The notes under the pieces were generated by a model, which worked only from the letters and a program-made list of their open reading frames with translations, had not been told where the DNA came from and searched no databases. The translations under genes and the position numbers were made by a program. This document shows positions 25,046 through 36,609 of a stretch of 64,000 nucleotides of DNA, piece by piece; position 1 is the first letter of the stretch, and the number at the start of each line of letters is the position of its first letter. Location: assembly GCF_013623835.1 (NCBI RefSeq), contig NZ_JABKDE010000004.1, positions 482,121 through 546,120 on the forward strand, written 5' to 3'. This DNA comes from Brevibacterium oceani (lineage in GTDB: Bacteria > Actinomycetota > Actinomycetes > Actinomycetales > Brevibacteriaceae).

Positions 25046-25699
25046 ATGACTGATGTCAAGACAGTCGACGTCATCGACGCCGCCGGTGCCAAGGCCGGTT
25101 CCGTTGACCTGCCCGCCGAGATCTTCGGCGTGCCCGCCAACGTGCCGCTGATCCACCAGGTCGTCGTTGCGCAGCTGGCTGCGGCCCGTCAGGGTACGCA
25201 CAAGACGAAGACCCGCTCCGAGGTTCGCGGCGGCGGTCGCAAGCCCTACCGCCAGAAGGGAACCGGCAACGCCCGTCAGGGTTCGATCCGCGCTCCCCAG
25301 TACAACGGCGGCGGAATCGTGCACGGACCGGTCCCGCGCGACTACTCGCAGCGGACCCCCAAGAAGATGAAGGCCGCTGCTCTGCGCGGTGCTCTGTCTG
25401 ATCGTGCACGTCTGGATCAGGTCTTCGTGATGAAGAACCTGGTCACCGGCGACACGCCGTCGACCAAGCAGGCGAAGGCCGCACTGGCCGGCCTGTCCGA
25501 CCGCAAGAACACCCTCGTGGTGCTCGACCGCGACGACGAGCTCACCTACCTGAGCGTGCGCAACCTGCCCCACGTCCACGTGCTCACCTCCGATCAGCTC
25601 AACACCTACGATGTGCTGCTCGCCGATGACATCGTGTTCACCGAGGCAGCTCTGCAGTCGTTCCTGAGCGGCAACCGCAAATCGGAGGACGCATCATGA
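25046..25699 (+). CDS. rplD: 50S ribosomal protein L4
   Basis: L4 (217 aa) lines the polypeptide exit tunnel. The tunnel loop [20 protein letters not shown] is intact, consistent with macrolide-sensitive forms. In E. coli L4 represses the S10 operon; no such control is visible here. It overlaps rplW by 4 bases. Confidence 0.98.
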   Translation: MTDVKTVDVIDAAGAKAGSVDLPAEIFGVPANVPLIHQVVVAQLAAARQGTHKTKTRSEVRGGGRKPYRQKGTGNARQGSIRAPQYNGGGIVHGPVPRDYSQRTPKKMKAAALRGALSDRARLDQVFVMKNLVTGDTPSTKQAKAALAGLSDRKNTLVVLDRDDELTYLSVRNLPHVHVLTSDQLNTYDVLLADDIVFTEAALQSFLSGNRKSEDAS

Positions 25700-25995
25700 G
25701 TCTGAACTTCAAGGACCCGCGCGACATCATCGTCGCTCCGGTCGTCTCGGAGAAGACCTACAGCCTGATGGACGAGGGCAAATACACCTTCCTCGTCGAT
25801 CAGAACTCGAACAAAACCGAGATCAAGCACGCCATTGAATCGATCTTCGATGTGCAGGTCGCCAAGGTCAACACCCTGAACCGTCAGGGCAAGCGCCGAC
25901 GCACCCGCACCGGTTGGGGGAAGCGCAAGGACACCAAGCGTGCCATCGTCGCCCTCAAGGACGGATCGATCGACATCTTCGGTGGATCGCTCTAA
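25696..25995 (+). CDS. rplW: 50S ribosomal protein L23
   Basis: L23 (99 aa) sits at the tunnel exit and docks signal recognition particle and trigger factor. It contains [19 protein letters not shown] and the basic loop [19 protein letters not shown]. Its ATG lies within the end of rplD (ATGA). Confidence 0.98.
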   Translation: MSLNFKDPRDIIVAPVVSEKTYSLMDEGKYTFLVDQNSNKTEIKHAIESIFDVQVAKVNTLNRQGKRRRTRTGWGKRKDTKRAIVALKDGSIDIFGGSL

Positions 25996-26025
25996 GCGAT
26001 CCTTCGTCAAAGAAGGAAAAGACTC

Positions 26026-26862
26026 ATGGGAATCCGTAAGCACAAGCCGACGACCCCGGGCCGCCGTGGCTCGTCGGTCGCCGACTTCGTCGAAGTGACC
26101 CGGTCTACACCGGAGAAGTCGCTTCTGCGCCCGCTGCCCAAGCGCGGCGGACGCAACAGTCAGGGACGCGTGACCACTCGCCACCAGGGTGGCGGTCACA
26201 AGCGTCAGTACCGTGTCATCGACTTCCGCCGCCATGACAAAGATGGCGTTCCGGCGAAGGTCGCGCACATCGAATATGACCCGAACCGCACGGCTCGCAT
26301 CGCTCTGCTGCACTACGCAGACGGAGAGAAGCGCTACATCATCGCCCCGCACAACCTCAAGCAGGGTGCGCAGGTCGAGGCCGGACCGGGTGCAGACATC
26401 AAGCCGGGCAACAACCTTGCCCTGCGCAACATCCCAGTCGGTACCGTTGTGCACGCTGTCGAGATGCGTCCCGGCGGCGGTGCCAAGATCGCCCGCTCCG
26501 CCGGATCCTCCGTGCAGCTGGTGGCCAAGTACGGTCGGTTCGCGCAGCTGCGGATGCCTTCGGGCGAGATCCGCAACGTCGACGCGCGCTGCCGTGCAAC
26601 CGTCGGCGAGGTCGGCAACGCCGAGCAGTCGAACATCAGCTGGGGCAAGGCAGGCCGCATGCGTTGGAAGGGCAAGCGCCCGACCGTCCGCGGTGTCGTG
26701 ATGAACCCGATCGACCACCCGCACGGCGGTGGCGAGGGCCGTACTTCGGGTGGTCGTCACCCGGTCAGCCCGTGGGGTCAGCCAGAGGGCCGCACACGCC
26801 GGCCGAACAAAGAGAGCGACAAGTACATCGTGCGCCGTCGCCGGACCGGCAAGAAGCGCTGA
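26026..26862 (+). CDS. rplB: 50S ribosomal protein L2
   Basis: L2 (278 aa) supports peptidyl transfer and subunit joining. The C-terminal segment [18 protein letters not shown] contains the conserved histidine (HPHGGGEG) near the catalytic centre. The ending RRRTGKKR is typical. It lies 30 bases after rplW with a GAAGGAAAAG ribosome site. Confidence 0.98.
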   Translation: MGIRKHKPTTPGRRGSSVADFVEVTRSTPEKSLLRPLPKRGGRNSQGRVTTRHQGGGHKRQYRVIDFRRHDKDGVPAKVAHIEYDPNRTARIALLHYADGEKRYIIAPHNLKQGAQVEAGPGADIKPGNNLALRNIPVGTVVHAVEMRPGGGAKIARSAGSSVQLVAKYGRFAQLRMPSGEIRNVDARCRATVGEVGNAEQSNISWGKAGRMRWKGKRPTVRGVVMNPIDHPHGGGEGRTSGGRHPVSPWGQPEGRTRRPNKESDKYIVRRRRTGKKR

Positions 26863-26877
26863 TTGGAGTACTGACTT

Positions 26878-27159
26878 ATGCCTCGTAGCCTCAAAAAGGG
26901 TCCTTTCGTCGACGAACACCTGTACCAGAAGGTCGCTCGTCAGAACGAGAAGAACACCAAAAATGTCATCAAAACCTGGTCTCGTCGCTCGATGATCATC
27001 CCGGACTTCCTGGGACACACCATCGCAGTACATGACGGACGCAAGCATGTCCCCGTCTTCATCACTGAGTCGATGGTCGGACACAAGCTCGGCGAGTTCG
27101 CACCGACACGGACGTTCCGTGGCCACGAAAAGGACGATCGCAAGGGTCGCCGCCGCTGA
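26878..27159 (+). CDS. rpsS: 30S ribosomal protein S19
   Basis: S19 (93 aa) partners S13 in the 30S head. It begins [19 protein letters not shown] and contains [20 protein letters not shown]. Within the S10 operon, 15 bases after rplB. Confidence 0.98.
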   Translation: MPRSLKKGPFVDEHLYQKVARQNEKNTKNVIKTWSRRSMIIPDFLGHTIAVHDGRKHVPVFITESMVGHKLGEFAPTRTFRGHEKDDRKGRRR

Positions 27160-27201
27160 GGCGGGGCACCCTTACGATCCTAGATAAGAGAGAAGGAAGC
27201 G

Positions 27202-27588
27202 ATGGAAGCCAAGGCTAAGGCGCGTTACCTGCGCGTTACGCCTCGCAAGGCTCGGCGCGTCGTCGACCTCATTCGTGGTCAGCAGGCGACCGAAGCACTT
27301 GCAGTGTTGAAGTTTGCAGAACAGTCGGCATCAGATCCGATTTACAAGCTCGTGGCCTCCGGCATCGCCAATGCGCGTGTCCGGGCCGACGAGGAAGGCG
27401 TTGCGTTCGACGAGAACGAACTGGTCATCTCCGAAGCATTCGTGGACGAGGGGCCGACCATGAAGCGGTTCCGTCCGCGTGCCCAGGGTCGTGCGTTTCG
27501 CATTGAGAAGCGCACCAGCCACGTGACCGTGGTCCTGGCCAGCGGTGACGACCTGCCTCAGCGCAAGAGCCGGAAGGGGAACCGCTAA
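27202..27588 (+). CDS. rplV: 50S ribosomal protein L22
   Basis: L22 (128 aa), whose hairpin lines the exit tunnel. The core [19 protein letters not shown] and tip region [18 protein letters not shown] are present. Its TAA shares a base with the rpsC ATG. Confidence 0.98.
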   Translation: MEAKAKARYLRVTPRKARRVVDLIRGQQATEALAVLKFAEQSASDPIYKLVASGIANARVRADEEGVAFDENELVISEAFVDEGPTMKRFRPRAQGRAFRIEKRTSHVTVVLASGDDLPQRKSRKGNR

Positions 27589-28403
27589 TGGGCCAGAAGA
27601 TCAATCCGAACGGATTCCGACTCGGAATCACCACGGACCACAAGTCGAAGTGGTTCGCTGACTCGACCAAGCCGGGGCAGCGCTACAAGGACTACGTGCT
27701 CGAAGATGTCAAGATCCGCCAGATGATGAACACCGGCCTCGAACGGGCCGGCATCTCGAAGATCAACATCGAGCGCACGCGTGACCGTGTCCGTGTCGAC
27801 ATCCACACCGCTCGTCCGGGCATCGTCATCGGACGTCGCGGAGCCGAAGCCGATCGCATCCGCGGTCAGCTCGAGAAGCTCACCGGCAAGCAGATTCAGC
27901 TCAACATCCTTGAGGTGAAGAACCCCGAGGTCGACGCACAGCTCGTCGCGCAGGGTGTTGCCGAGCAGCTCGCCAGCCGCGTGGCCTTCCGCCGCGCGAT
28001 GCGCAAGGCGATCCAGAGCGCTCAGCGTGCAGGTGCCAAGGGCATCCGCGTGCAGTGCTCGGGCCGCCTCGGCGGTGCTGAGATGAGCCGTTCCGAGTTC
28101 TACCGCGAAGGACGTGTGCCCCTGCACACCCTGCGTGCGAACATCGATTTCGGTTTCCACGAAGCCCACACCACCTTCGGACGCATCGGCGTCAAGGTGT
28201 GGATCTACAAGGGCGACATGACCGACAAGGAGCTTGCCGCCGAGCAGGCCAAGGCTCCTGCTGCTCGTGGCCCGCGTGGCCGTGGGCGCGGACGTGGCGG
28301 CCGCGGACGTGGTCAGGAAGGCGCTCCGCGCCGCGGCGACCAGGCCCGTACCACAGAGAACAACGCCGAAGCCCCCGCGGCTGAGGCCGGATCGGAGGGC
28401 TGA
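27588..28403 (+). CDS. rpsC: 30S ribosomal protein S3
   Basis: S3 (271 aa) guards the mRNA entry channel. The KH domain (around [14 protein letters not shown]) and the C-terminal domain ([15 protein letters not shown]) are typical. After about residue 222 there is an Arg/Gly-rich tail of roughly 30 residues ([15 protein letters not shown]) and then an acidic/Ala end, an actinobacterial-style extension. Coupled to rplV by TAATG. Confidence 0.98.
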   Translation: MGQKINPNGFRLGITTDHKSKWFADSTKPGQRYKDYVLEDVKIRQMMNTGLERAGISKINIERTRDRVRVDIHTARPGIVIGRRGAEADRIRGQLEKLTGKQIQLNILEVKNPEVDAQLVAQGVAEQLASRVAFRRAMRKAIQSAQRAGAKGIRVQCSGRLGGAEMSRSEFYREGRVPLHTLRANIDFGFHEAHTTFGRIGVKVWIYKGDMTDKELAAEQAKAPAARGPRGRGRGRGGRGRGQEGAPRRGDQARTTENNAEAPAAEAGSEG

Positions 28404-28406
28404 GAC

Positions 28407-28823
28407 ATGTTGATCCCTCGTCGAGTGAAATTCCGCAAGCAGCACCACCCCCGTCGGGGCGGCGCCGCCAAGGGAGGCACGACGGTGTCCTTCGGTGACT
28501 ACGGCATCCAGGCTCTCGAGCCCGCCTACGTCACCAACCGGCAGATCGAGGCCGCACGTATTGCCATGACCCGCTACATCAAGCGCGGCGGCAAGGTGTG
28601 GATCAACATCTACCCCGACAACCCCCTGACGAAGAAGCCTGCCGAGACCCGCATGGGTTCCGGTAAGGGTTCGCCCGAGTGGTGGGTTGCCAATGTCAAG
28701 CCGGGTCGGGTTATGTTCGAACTCGCCGGTGTGTCCGAGGAAGTTGCTCGTGAGGCCCTGCGCCTGGCGATCCACAAGCTTCCGCTGAAGGCCCGCATCG
28801 TGGCCCGCGAAGGTGGTGAGTGA
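28407..28823 (+). CDS. rplP: 50S ribosomal protein L16
   Basis: L16 (138 aa) helps position tRNA in the A site. It begins [15 protein letters not shown] and contains [16 protein letters not shown]. It lies 3 bases after rpsC. Confidence 0.98.
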   Translation: MLIPRRVKFRKQHHPRRGGAAKGGTTVSFGDYGIQALEPAYVTNRQIEAARIAMTRYIKRGGKVWINIYPDNPLTKKPAETRMGSGKGSPEWWVANVKPGRVMFELAGVSEEVAREALRLAIHKLPLKARIVAREGGE

Positions 28824-28825
28824 GA

Positions 28826-29077
28826 ATGGCAATCGGTTCGAAGAACCTTTCCATCGACGCACTGGACGGTTTCGACAACGAGCGTCTGCTCGAAGAGCTC
28901 AAGAAGGCCAAGGCCGAGCTGTTCAACCTGCGTTTCCAGTCGGCCACCGGTCAGCTGGAGAGCCACGGTCGCCTCAAGGCCGTGCGTCGCGACATCGCTC
29001 GTATCTACACCGTGCTCAACGAGCGGGAGCTGGACATCCGGCCGAACCCCGCTGATGCTAAGGAAGAGGGCAAGTGA
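28826..29077 (+). CDS. rpmC: 50S ribosomal protein L29
   Basis: L29 (83 aa), two long helices near the tunnel exit. The core [20 protein letters not shown] is diagnostic. The ATG at 28826 is preferred over an in-frame GTG at 28820 because the ribosome site AAGGTGG (28810-28816) is correctly spaced from it. The stop overlaps the rpsQ start. Confidence 0.96.
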   Translation: MAIGSKNLSIDALDGFDNERLLEELKKAKAELFNLRFQSATGQLESHGRLKAVRRDIARIYTVLNERELDIRPNPADAKEEGK

Positions 29078-29364
29078 TGGCGGAGACCACGAACACTGAG
29101 GCCAATGCTGCGGAGCGCAACACCCGCAAGACCGCACGTGGCTACGTTGTATCCGACAAGATGGACAAGACCATCGTCGTCGAGGTCGAGGAGCGCATGA
29201 AGCACCGCCTCTACGGCAAGGTCATGCGCAAGTCGGTCAAGTACAAGGTCCACGATGAGGAGAACACCGCCGGAATCGGCGATTTCGTCCTCGTGGCCGA
29301 GACGCGGCCCCTTTCGGCCGCGAAGCGTTGGCGGCTCGCCGAGATCATCGAGCGCGCCAAGTAG
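29077..29364 (+). CDS. rpsQ: 30S ribosomal protein S17
   Basis: S17 (95 aa), a primary 16S rRNA binder. It contains [17 protein letters not shown] and the conserved end region [20 protein letters not shown] after a short extra N-terminal segment. The ATG at 29077 overlaps the rpmC TGA. A GTG at 29074 is also possible. Last gene before the S10/spc boundary hairpin. Confidence 0.97.
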   Translation: MAETTNTEANAAERNTRKTARGYVVSDKMDKTIVVEVEERMKHRLYGKVMRKSVKYKVHDEENTAGIGDFVLVAETRPLSAAKRWRLAEIIERAK

Positions 29365-29382
29365 CCAACGCCGCCCCTCCCA

Positions 29383-29428
29383 CCCGGTCCCGCCCGCGGC
29401 CTGATGCAGGCCGCGGGCGGCTACCGGG
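29383..29428 (+). terminator. Hairpin at the S10/spc operon boundary
   Basis: A perfect 14-bp inner stem (29390-29403 with 29407-29420, loop ATG) is extended by CCCGGT/ACCGGG (29383-29388, 29423-29428). No T-tract follows. It lies in the 144-base rpsQ-rplN gap and probably ends or attenuates S10-operon transcription. Confidence 0.65.
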
Positions 29429-29508
29429 AACGGGGTGAAATGTCAATGAATCCGTTCCGCAAGGCTCATGCATGCGTGTGAGAACCAGCGCGACGACAGG
29501 AGAAAATA

Positions 29509-29877
29509 GTGATTCAGCAAGAGTCGCGACTCAAAGTCGCCGACAACACTGGCGCCAAGCAGATCCTGGCCATCAGGATCCTGGGTGGCTCCGGTCGGCG
29601 CTACGCCTCGATCGGTGACACCATCGTGGCAACCGTCAAGGACGCAATCCCCGGCGGAAACGTGAAGAAGGGCGATGTGGTCAAGGCCGTCATCGTCCGC
29701 ACCGCCAAGGAACGCCGTCGTCCCGACGGCTCCTACATCAAGTTCGACGAGAATGCAGCTGTCATCCTCAAGAACGAAGGGGAGCCGCGCGGAACCCGTA
29801 TCTTCGGACCCGTGGGACGCGAACTCCGCGACAAGAAGTTCATGAAGATCGTCTCCCTGGCACCGGAGGTGTTGTGA
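29509..29877 (+). CDS. rplN: 50S ribosomal protein L14
   Basis: L14 (122 aa) forms an intersubunit bridge and is the target of the silencing factor RsfS. It begins with [20 protein letters not shown], after ACAGGAG. The end [12 protein letters not shown] is typical. First gene of the spc operon, 144 bases after rpsQ. Confidence 0.98.
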   Translation: MIQQESRLKVADNTGAKQILAIRILGGSGRRYASIGDTIVATVKDAIPGGNVKKGDVVKAVIVRTAKERRRPDGSYIKFDENAAVILKNEGEPRGTRIFGPVGRELRDKKFMKIVSLAPEVL

Positions 29878-29879
29878 AC

Positions 29880-30248
29880 ATGGCGAACAAGCTCAAGATC
29901 AAGAAGGGCGACCTCGTCCAGGTGATCGCAGGCGCTCGGGCCTCACGCGGCGGCGATCGCGGGAAGCAGGGCAAGGTCCTTGCCGTCTACCCCGAACGCA
30001 ACCGCGTCCTCGTTGAGGGCGTCAACCGCGTGATCAAGCACAAGAAGGCTACGCAGACTCAGGCCGGCGGCACCGCCGGCGGCCGTGAGACTCACGAAGC
30101 CCCCATCCACGTGTCCAACGTGGCGCTCGTTGACCCCAAGGACAACAAGCCCACCCGCGTCGGATACCGCGAGGAGAGCGTCGAGCGTGACGGTCGCACC
30201 AAGACCGTTCGGGTTCGCTACTCGCGTCGCACCGGGGAGGAGATCTGA
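29880..30248 (+). CDS. rplX: 50S ribosomal protein L24
   Basis: L24 (122 aa), an assembly initiator with a KOW domain ([14 protein letters not shown]). The ATG at 29880 has GGAGGT (29865-29870) at proper distance, whereas the in-frame GTG at 29874 is too close. Its stop overlaps the rplE ATG. Confidence 0.97.
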   Translation: MANKLKIKKGDLVQVIAGARASRGGDRGKQGKVLAVYPERNRVLVEGVNRVIKHKKATQTQAGGTAGGRETHEAPIHVSNVALVDPKDNKPTRVGYREESVERDGRTKTVRVRYSRRTGEEI

Positions 30249-30817
30249 TGACGGAAACAACCACCAGCCGTCCCGCACCGCGTCTCAAGCAGGTTTACCG
30301 CGAAGAGATCGTTGCGAAGCTGCAGGATGAATTCGGCTACGCCAACCCCATGCAGGTTCCCGGACTGACCAAGGTCGTCGTGAACATGGGTGTGGGTGAC
30401 GCCGCGCGTGACTCCAAGCTCATCGAAGGTGCCATCAACGACCTCACTCTGATCACCGGTCAGAAGCCGGTCGTGACCCGGGCTCGCAAGTCCATCGCTC
30501 AGTTCAAGCTGCGCGAGGGTCAGCCCATCGGTGCCCACGTGACCATGCGCGGAGCCCGGATGTGGGAGTTCATCGACCGCGTCATCACCCTGGCTCTGCC
30601 GCGTATCCGCGACTTCCGCGGACTCTCGGACCGCCAGTTCGACGGAAACGGCAACTACACCTTCGGTCTCACCGAGCAGTCGATGTTCCACGAGATCGAT
30701 CAGGACAAGATCGACCGTGTCCGCGGCATGGACATCACCGTGGTGACCACGGCGACGACCGACGATGAGGGACGTGCACTGCTGCGTCACCTCGGGTTCC
30801 CGTTCAAGACAAAATAA
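30248..30817 (+). CDS. rplE: 50S ribosomal protein L5
   Basis: L5 (189 aa) binds 5S rRNA and touches S13. It contains [18 protein letters not shown] and the ending [16 protein letters not shown]. Coupled to rplX by TGATG. The next gene is rpsH and not rpsN. Confidence 0.98.
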   Translation: MTETTTSRPAPRLKQVYREEIVAKLQDEFGYANPMQVPGLTKVVVNMGVGDAARDSKLIEGAINDLTLITGQKPVVTRARKSIAQFKLREGQPIGAHVTMRGARMWEFIDRVITLALPRIRDFRGLSDRQFDGNGNYTFGLTEQSMFHEIDQDKIDRVRGMDITVVTTATTDDEGRALLRHLGFPFKTK

Positions 30818-30885
30818 TCTCTACGTTGCAGGTCCAAGCACGCACATGTGGGCGGAAACCGTAACGAGGAAGGGCAAGTGCCCAA

Positions 30886-31284
30886 ATGACAATGACTGAT
30901 CCAGTCGCAGACATGCTTACGCGTCTGCGCAACGCCAACTCGGCTTACCACGAGGACGTCAGCATGCCGTTCTCGAAGCTCAAGTCGAACATCGCCGAGA
31001 TCCTGAAGGCCGAGGGTTACATCACCGACTGGAGCGTCGAAGACGCCGAGGTCGGAAAGACCCTCATGCTGGACCTCAAGTTCGGACCCAACCGGGAACG
31101 TTCCATCGCCGGTCTGCGCCGTGTGTCGAAGCCGGGACTGCGCGTCTACGCGAAGTCCACGAACCTGCCCAAGGTTCTCGGTGGCCTCGGCATCGCCATT
31201 CTGTCGACTTCGTCAGGTCTCCTGACGGACCGACAGGCCGCCAAGAAGGGTGTGGGTGGGGAAGTCCTCGCCTACGTCTGGTAA
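30886..31284 (+). CDS. rpsH: 30S ribosomal protein S8
   Basis: S8 (132 aa), central-domain 16S binder and, in E. coli, the spc-operon repressor. It begins [17 protein letters not shown] and ends [17 protein letters not shown] lies 12 bases before the ATG. A 68-base gap separates it from rplE, too short to hold S14. Confidence 0.98.
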   Translation: MTMTDPVADMLTRLRNANSAYHEDVSMPFSKLKSNIAEILKAEGYITDWSVEDAEVGKTLMLDLKFGPNRERSIAGLRRVSKPGLRVYAKSTNLPKVLGGLGIAILSTSSGLLTDRQAAKKGVGGEVLAYVW

Positions 31285-31300
31285 GGAAGGAGAGAAGAAG

Positions 31301-31837
31301 ATGTCACGTATTGGCAAGAACCCGATCTCCGTTCCCAGCGGCGTCGAGGTCAACGTCGACGGCCAGAACGTCGCCGTCAAGGGACCGAAGGGCGAGCTGT
31401 CCGTCACCATCGCCGATCCGATCACCGTATCGCTCGACGACGGTGTCATCACCGTGGCCCGTCCGGACGAAGAGCGCGAATCGCGTTCGCTGCACGGACT
31501 GTCCCGCACGCTCATCAACAACATGATCGTCGGTGTGACCGAAGGCTACTCGAAGGGCCTCGAGATCGTCGGAACCGGTTACCGTGTCCTGGCCAAGGGA
31601 TCGAACCTCGAGTTCGCCCTCGGCTACAGCCACCCCATCGTCGTCGAGCCGCCGGAGGGAATCTCCTTCAGCGTCGACGGCCAGACGAAGGTCGCTGTCC
31701 ACGGAATCGACAAGCAGCTGGTCGGCGAGACCGCTGCCAACATCCGGAAGCTGCGCAAGCCTGAACCCTACAAGGGCAAGGGCGTGCGCTACGCCGGCGA
31801 AAACGTCCGTCGCAAGGTCGGAAAGGCTGGTAAGTAA
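31301..31837 (+). CDS. rplF: 50S ribosomal protein L6
   Basis: L6 (178 aa), near the factor-binding site. It starts [17 protein letters not shown] after AAGGAAGGAGAG and ends with the conserved [13 protein letters not shown] region. The open frame extends upstream over the rpsH end but this start is clear. Confidence 0.98.
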   Translation: MSRIGKNPISVPSGVEVNVDGQNVAVKGPKGELSVTIADPITVSLDDGVITVARPDEERESRSLHGLSRTLINNMIVGVTEGYSKGLEIVGTGYRVLAKGSNLEFALGYSHPIVVEPPEGISFSVDGQTKVAVHGIDKQLVGETAANIRKLRKPEPYKGKGVRYAGENVRRKVGKAGK

Positions 31838-31839
31838 AG

Positions 31840-32220
31840 ATGGCCTTTGGCAAGAAGGAAAGCTACGGCAAGGGCAGGGCTGCTGCCCGCAAGCGTCGTC
31901 ACGTTCGTCTGCGCAAGCAGGTGAATGGAACGGCCGAGCGCCCTCGCCTCTCAGTGACTCGTTCCACGCGCCACGTCTTCGTCCAGGTCATCGACGACAC
32001 CGTCGGCAAGACCCTGGTCTCGGCCTCCACTATGGAAGCCGACCTGCGGACATTCGAAGGCGACAAGACCGGCAAGGCCCGCAAGGTGGGCGAGCTGGTG
32101 GCCCAGCGCGCCAAGGACGCCGGTATCGAAGCCGTCGTCTTCGACCGTGGAGGCAACGCCTACCACGGCCGTGTGCAGGCAATCGCCGAAGGTGCCCGTG
32201 AAGGAGGATTGGCCCTATGA
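31840..32220 (+). CDS. rplR: 50S ribosomal protein L18
   Basis: L18 (126 aa), a 5S rRNA-binding protein. It contains [20 protein letters not shown] and ends [20 protein letters not shown]. It lies 2 bases after rplF and overlaps rpsE by 4. Confidence 0.98.
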   Translation: MAFGKKESYGKGRAAARKRRHVRLRKQVNGTAERPRLSVTRSTRHVFVQVIDDTVGKTLVSASTMEADLRTFEGDKTGKARKVGELVAQRAKDAGIEAVVFDRGGNAYHGRVQAIAEGAREGGLAL

Positions 32221-32900
32221 GCACTGAAGAGAACAAGGATCAGCAGGCGACTGCTGAGACCCGCAATGACAACAGCGGTGACCGTTCCTCCCGCGGCCGC
32301 GGCCAGGGTGGACAGGGCGGCCAGGGTCGTGGACGCGGTGAAGGCCGTGGACGCGGCGGTCGCAATGACCGTGACGACAAGAACCAGTTCATCGAACATG
32401 TCGTGACGATCAACCGCGTGTCCAAGGTCGTCAAGGGCGGACGTCGTTTCTCGTTCACGGCTCTCGTCGTGGTCGGAGACGGCGACGGCATGGTCGGCAT
32501 GGGATACGGCAAGGCGAAGGAAGTTCCTGCCGCCATCGCCAAGGGTGTCGAGGAGGCGAAGAAGAACTTCTTCCGCGTCCCGCGCATCCAGAAGACCATC
32601 CCGCACCCGGTCCAGGGCGAGGAAGCCGCAGGAGTCGTCCTGCTGCGTCCGGCTGCTCCCGGCACCGGTGTCATCGCCGGCGGACCCGTCCGTGCGGTCC
32701 TCGACGCCGCAGGTGTCCAGGACATCCTGTCGAAGTCGCTGGGTTCGTCGAACGCAATCAACATCGTGCACGCTGCGATCACTGCGCTGAAGAACCTCGA
32801 ACGTCCCGAGGAAGTTGCGGCTCGCCGTGGCCTCCCCGTCGACGAGGTCGCTCCGCACGCATTGCTGCGAGCAGCTGCTGAAAGTGGGGCGAAGTCCTGA
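32217..32900 (+). CDS. rpsE: 30S ribosomal protein S5
   Basis: S5 (227 aa), which with S4 shapes decoding accuracy and mRNA entry. The conserved core starts near [20 protein letters not shown]. It is preceded by a roughly 55-residue Gly/Arg-rich, RGG-like extension that most bacterial S5 proteins lack. Overlaps rplR (ATGA) and rpmD (TGATG). Confidence 0.98.
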   Translation: MSTEENKDQQATAETRNDNSGDRSSRGRGQGGQGGQGRGRGEGRGRGGRNDRDDKNQFIEHVVTINRVSKVVKGGRRFSFTALVVVGDGDGMVGMGYGKAKEVPAAIAKGVEEAKKNFFRVPRIQKTIPHPVQGEEAAGVVLLRPAAPGTGVIAGGPVRAVLDAAGVQDILSKSLGSSNAINIVHAAITALKNLERPEEVAARRGLPVDEVAPHALLRAAAESGAKS

Positions 32901-33082
32901 TGGCAAAGCTCAAGGTTACTCAGCGCAAGTCCGCCATCGGTGGCCGTCAGAACCAGCGCGACACGCTGCGTTCGCTCGGTCTCAAGCGGATCAACGACGT
33001 CGTGGTGCAGGAAGATCGCCCCGAAATCCGGGGAATGATCAATACCGTGCGTCACCTCGTGACTGTGGAAGAGGTCGATTGA
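32900..33082 (+). CDS. rpmD: 50S ribosomal protein L30
   Basis: L30 (60 aa), beginning [20 protein letters not shown] and ending HLVTVEEVD. Between rpsE (1-base overlap) and rplO (1-base gap), the standard position. Confidence 0.97.
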   Translation: MAKLKVTQRKSAIGGRQNQRDTLRSLGLKRINDVVVQEDRPEIRGMINTVRHLVTVEEVD

Positions 33083-33083
33083 T

Positions 33084-33536
33084 ATGTCGAACAACGACTC
33101 GCTGAAGCTGCACGATCTCCGTCCGGCCCCGGGAGCCAAGACCGCGAAGACCCGCGTGGGTCGCGGTGAGGGTTCGAAGGGCAAGACCGCCGGTCGCGGA
33201 ACCAAGGGCACGAAGGCCCGCTACCAGGTTCCTGCCGGCTTCGAGGGCGGCCAGACCCCGATGCACATGCGTCTGCCGAAGCTGCGTGGTTTCAAGAACC
33301 CCGCCAAGGTGACGTTCCAGGTTGTCAATCTCGACAAGCTGTCGGCACTGTTCCCCGAGGGCGGAGACGTCACCGTCGCCGACCTCGTGGCCAAGGGTGC
33401 TGTGCGTCCGAAGCAGCCCGTCAAGGTTCTCGGTACCGGTGAGATCACCGTGGCCCTGAACATCACTGCAGACAAGTTCTCCGGCTCCGCAGCCGAGAAG
33501 ATCACTGCTGCAGGCGGAAGCACCACCGTAGCCTGA
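33084..33536 (+). CDS. rplO: 50S ribosomal protein L15
   Basis: L15 (150 aa), a late 50S assembly protein. It contains [20 protein letters not shown] and the Gly-rich [19 protein letters not shown]. Last gene of the spc operon proper, followed by a strong terminator before secY. Confidence 0.98.
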   Translation: MSNNDSLKLHDLRPAPGAKTAKTRVGRGEGSKGKTAGRGTKGTKARYQVPAGFEGGQTPMHMRLPKLRGFKNPAKVTFQVVNLDKLSALFPEGGDVTVADLVAKGAVRPKQPVKVLGTGEITVALNITADKFSGSAAEKITAAGGSTTVA

Positions 33537-33571
33537 TCGGGTCCCGCTGCGCGGGTCCCGGGCAACGGGTC

Positions 33572-33605
33572 AAGGGGGCGGTCACCGAAAGGTGACCGCC
33601 CCCTT
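33572..33605 (+). terminator. spc-operon terminator after rplO
   Basis: A perfect 15-bp stem (33572-33586 with 33591-33605) carries a GAAA tetraloop and ends in CTTCT. It implies that secY-adk-map has its own promoter in 33606-33831, although I could not place one convincingly. Confidence 0.88.
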
Positions 33606-33831
33606 CTGCATGCCAGCTCCGGCAGCGGCACCGAGGCGGGGCACAGACATCGTCATAGGCACCGTCACAGGCGTCTCACATGCCCACGCACAGCCCTCTG
33701 CGCACCCTTCGTCCACCCGTCGTCGGTTTCGGCCTGACGCTCATATCCTGGTAGTCTTTTGCAGGTATTTGTTCCCATTCGCCAGGTCGCGACCACGACT
33801 CTGACTTTTCATCCGCCAACGAGGAGGACGC

Positions 33832-35133
<1,302 letters not shown>

Positions 35134-35182
35134 TCACGACCGGACGCTGACGTTCAGCGGACAACCATTGGAAGGACACCTT

Positions 35183-35749
35183 ATGAGTTCACGCATCATT
35201 CTGATCGGCCCTCCCGGCGCCGGCAAGGGAACACAGGCCGCACGCCTGTCCGAGGCACTCGGTGTTCCCGCCATCTCGACCGGAGACATCTTCCGCGCGA
35301 ACGTCAAGGGTGAGACGGAGCTCGGCAAGCTGGCCAAGCGCTACATGGATGCCGGCGAATACGTGCCCGACGAGGTCACGAACTCGATGGTGGCCGACCG
35401 TCTGTCCCAGGCAGACGCGGCAGAGGGCTTCCTCCTCGACGGATACCCGCGCACCAGCGCCCAGGTCGACGAACTCGACCGGATCCTCGCCACAGAGGAC
35501 AAAGCGATCGAGCACGTCGTCGAACTCACCGCCGATACCGACGAGGTCGTCGCCCGTCTGCTCGCCCGCGCTCAGACAGAAGGTCGCAGCGACGATAGCG
35601 AAGACGTCATCCGTCACCGCCTCGACGTCTATGCGGAGCAGACGCAGCCCCTGACCGATATCTATCGGGACCGCGGACTGCTGCGCCAGGTCGACGGCCT
35701 CGGCGAGGTCGACGCCATCACTGAGCGCATCCTCTCCGCCATTCGATGA
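35183..35749 (+). CDS. adk: Adenylate kinase (short form)
   Basis: Interconverts ATP + AMP with 2 ADP (188 aa). The P-loop GPPGAGKGTQ (residues about 9-18) and the AMP-site TGDIFRA and LDGYPRT motifs are clear. The LID is short, with no zinc cysteines, as in actinobacterial enzymes. The ATG at 35183 has GGAAGGA at 35170-35176. The frame is open upstream into secY but those residues are not Adk-like. Overlaps map by 4 bases. Confidence 0.97.
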   Translation: MSSRIILIGPPGAGKGTQAARLSEALGVPAISTGDIFRANVKGETELGKLAKRYMDAGEYVPDEVTNSMVADRLSQADAAEGFLLDGYPRTSAQVDELDRILATEDKAIEHVVELTADTDEVVARLLARAQTEGRSDDSEDVIRHRLDVYAEQTQPLTDIYRDRGLLRQVDGLGEVDAITERILSAIR

Positions 35750-36582
35750 TCTTCGGACCACGGATCGAGCTGAAGTCTCCTGCGGAGCTCCAGCTCATGG
35801 ATCGGGCCGGGCAGCTGACACTCCGAGTGCTGTCAGCTGCCCGGTCCGCGGCTGTTCCCGGAGCCACCACCGCCGAGGTGGATGCCGCTGCCGAGGCCGT
35901 CATCGACGCGGCCGGGGCTCAGTCGAATTTCAAGGGCTACCAGGGATTTCCCGCTGTCGTGTGCATCTCCGTGAACGAAGAGATCGTCCACGGCATCCCC
36001 GGTTCGAAGGTGCTTCGGACCGGCGATCTCGTCTCCATCGACGGCGGCGCGATCGTCGAGGGATTCCACGGGGACTCCGCGTTCACGATGATCGTCGGCG
36101 GCGATGAGGCGGGTACGACCGCCGACCGGGACCTGTCCGCAGCCACCGAGGCGGCCATGTGGGCAGGAATCGCCGCCTTTGCCACCGGAATGAAGGTCAG
36201 CGACATCGGGGACGCCATCGACGACTACGTCACCGAGGCGCACCCGCAGCTCGGACTCGTCGAAGAGTTCACCGGTCACGGCATCGGCACCGCCATGCAT
36301 ATGGCTCCCGATGTGCTCAACTACCGGGCCAGGTCGAACGGACCGAAGATCCGTCCGGGGATGTGCCTGGCGATCGAGCCCATGCTCACCAACGGCAGTT
36401 CCGAGACCGTGACCTTATCCGACGACTGGACCGTCGTGACCGCCGACGGCTCACGCGCGAGCCATTGGGAGCACAGCGTGGCTCGCCACGACGGGGGAGT
36501 GTGGGTGCTCACCGCCGAGGATGGGGGAGCGTCCGGGTTGGCGCCCTTCGGAGTCACGCCTGTGCCTCCGTCGGCCGCCTGA
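35746..36582 (+). CDS. map: Methionine aminopeptidase type I
   Basis: Removes the N-terminal methionine from new proteins (278 aa). Metal ligands are visible in SIDGGAIVEGFHGDSA (two Asp), TGHGIGTAMH (His), AIEPML (Glu) and WEHSVA (Glu). The substrate-side His lies in NEEIVHGIPG. Its ATG overlaps the adk TGA (ATGA). The usual infA-rpmJ continuation is displaced 6 kb downstream by an insertion of other genes. Confidence 0.97.
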   Translation: MIFGPRIELKSPAELQLMDRAGQLTLRVLSAARSAAVPGATTAEVDAAAEAVIDAAGAQSNFKGYQGFPAVVCISVNEEIVHGIPGSKVLRTGDLVSIDGGAIVEGFHGDSAFTMIVGGDEAGTTADRDLSAATEAAMWAGIAAFATGMKVSDIGDAIDDYVTEAHPQLGLVEEFTGHGIGTAMHMAPDVLNYRARSNGPKIRPGMCLAIEPMLTNGSSETVTLSDDWTVVTADGSRASHWEHSVARHDGGVWVLTAEDGGASGLAPFGVTPVPPSAA

Positions 36583-36609
36583 GGGGAGAGGCCGATCGGC
36601 TCGCGCCGA

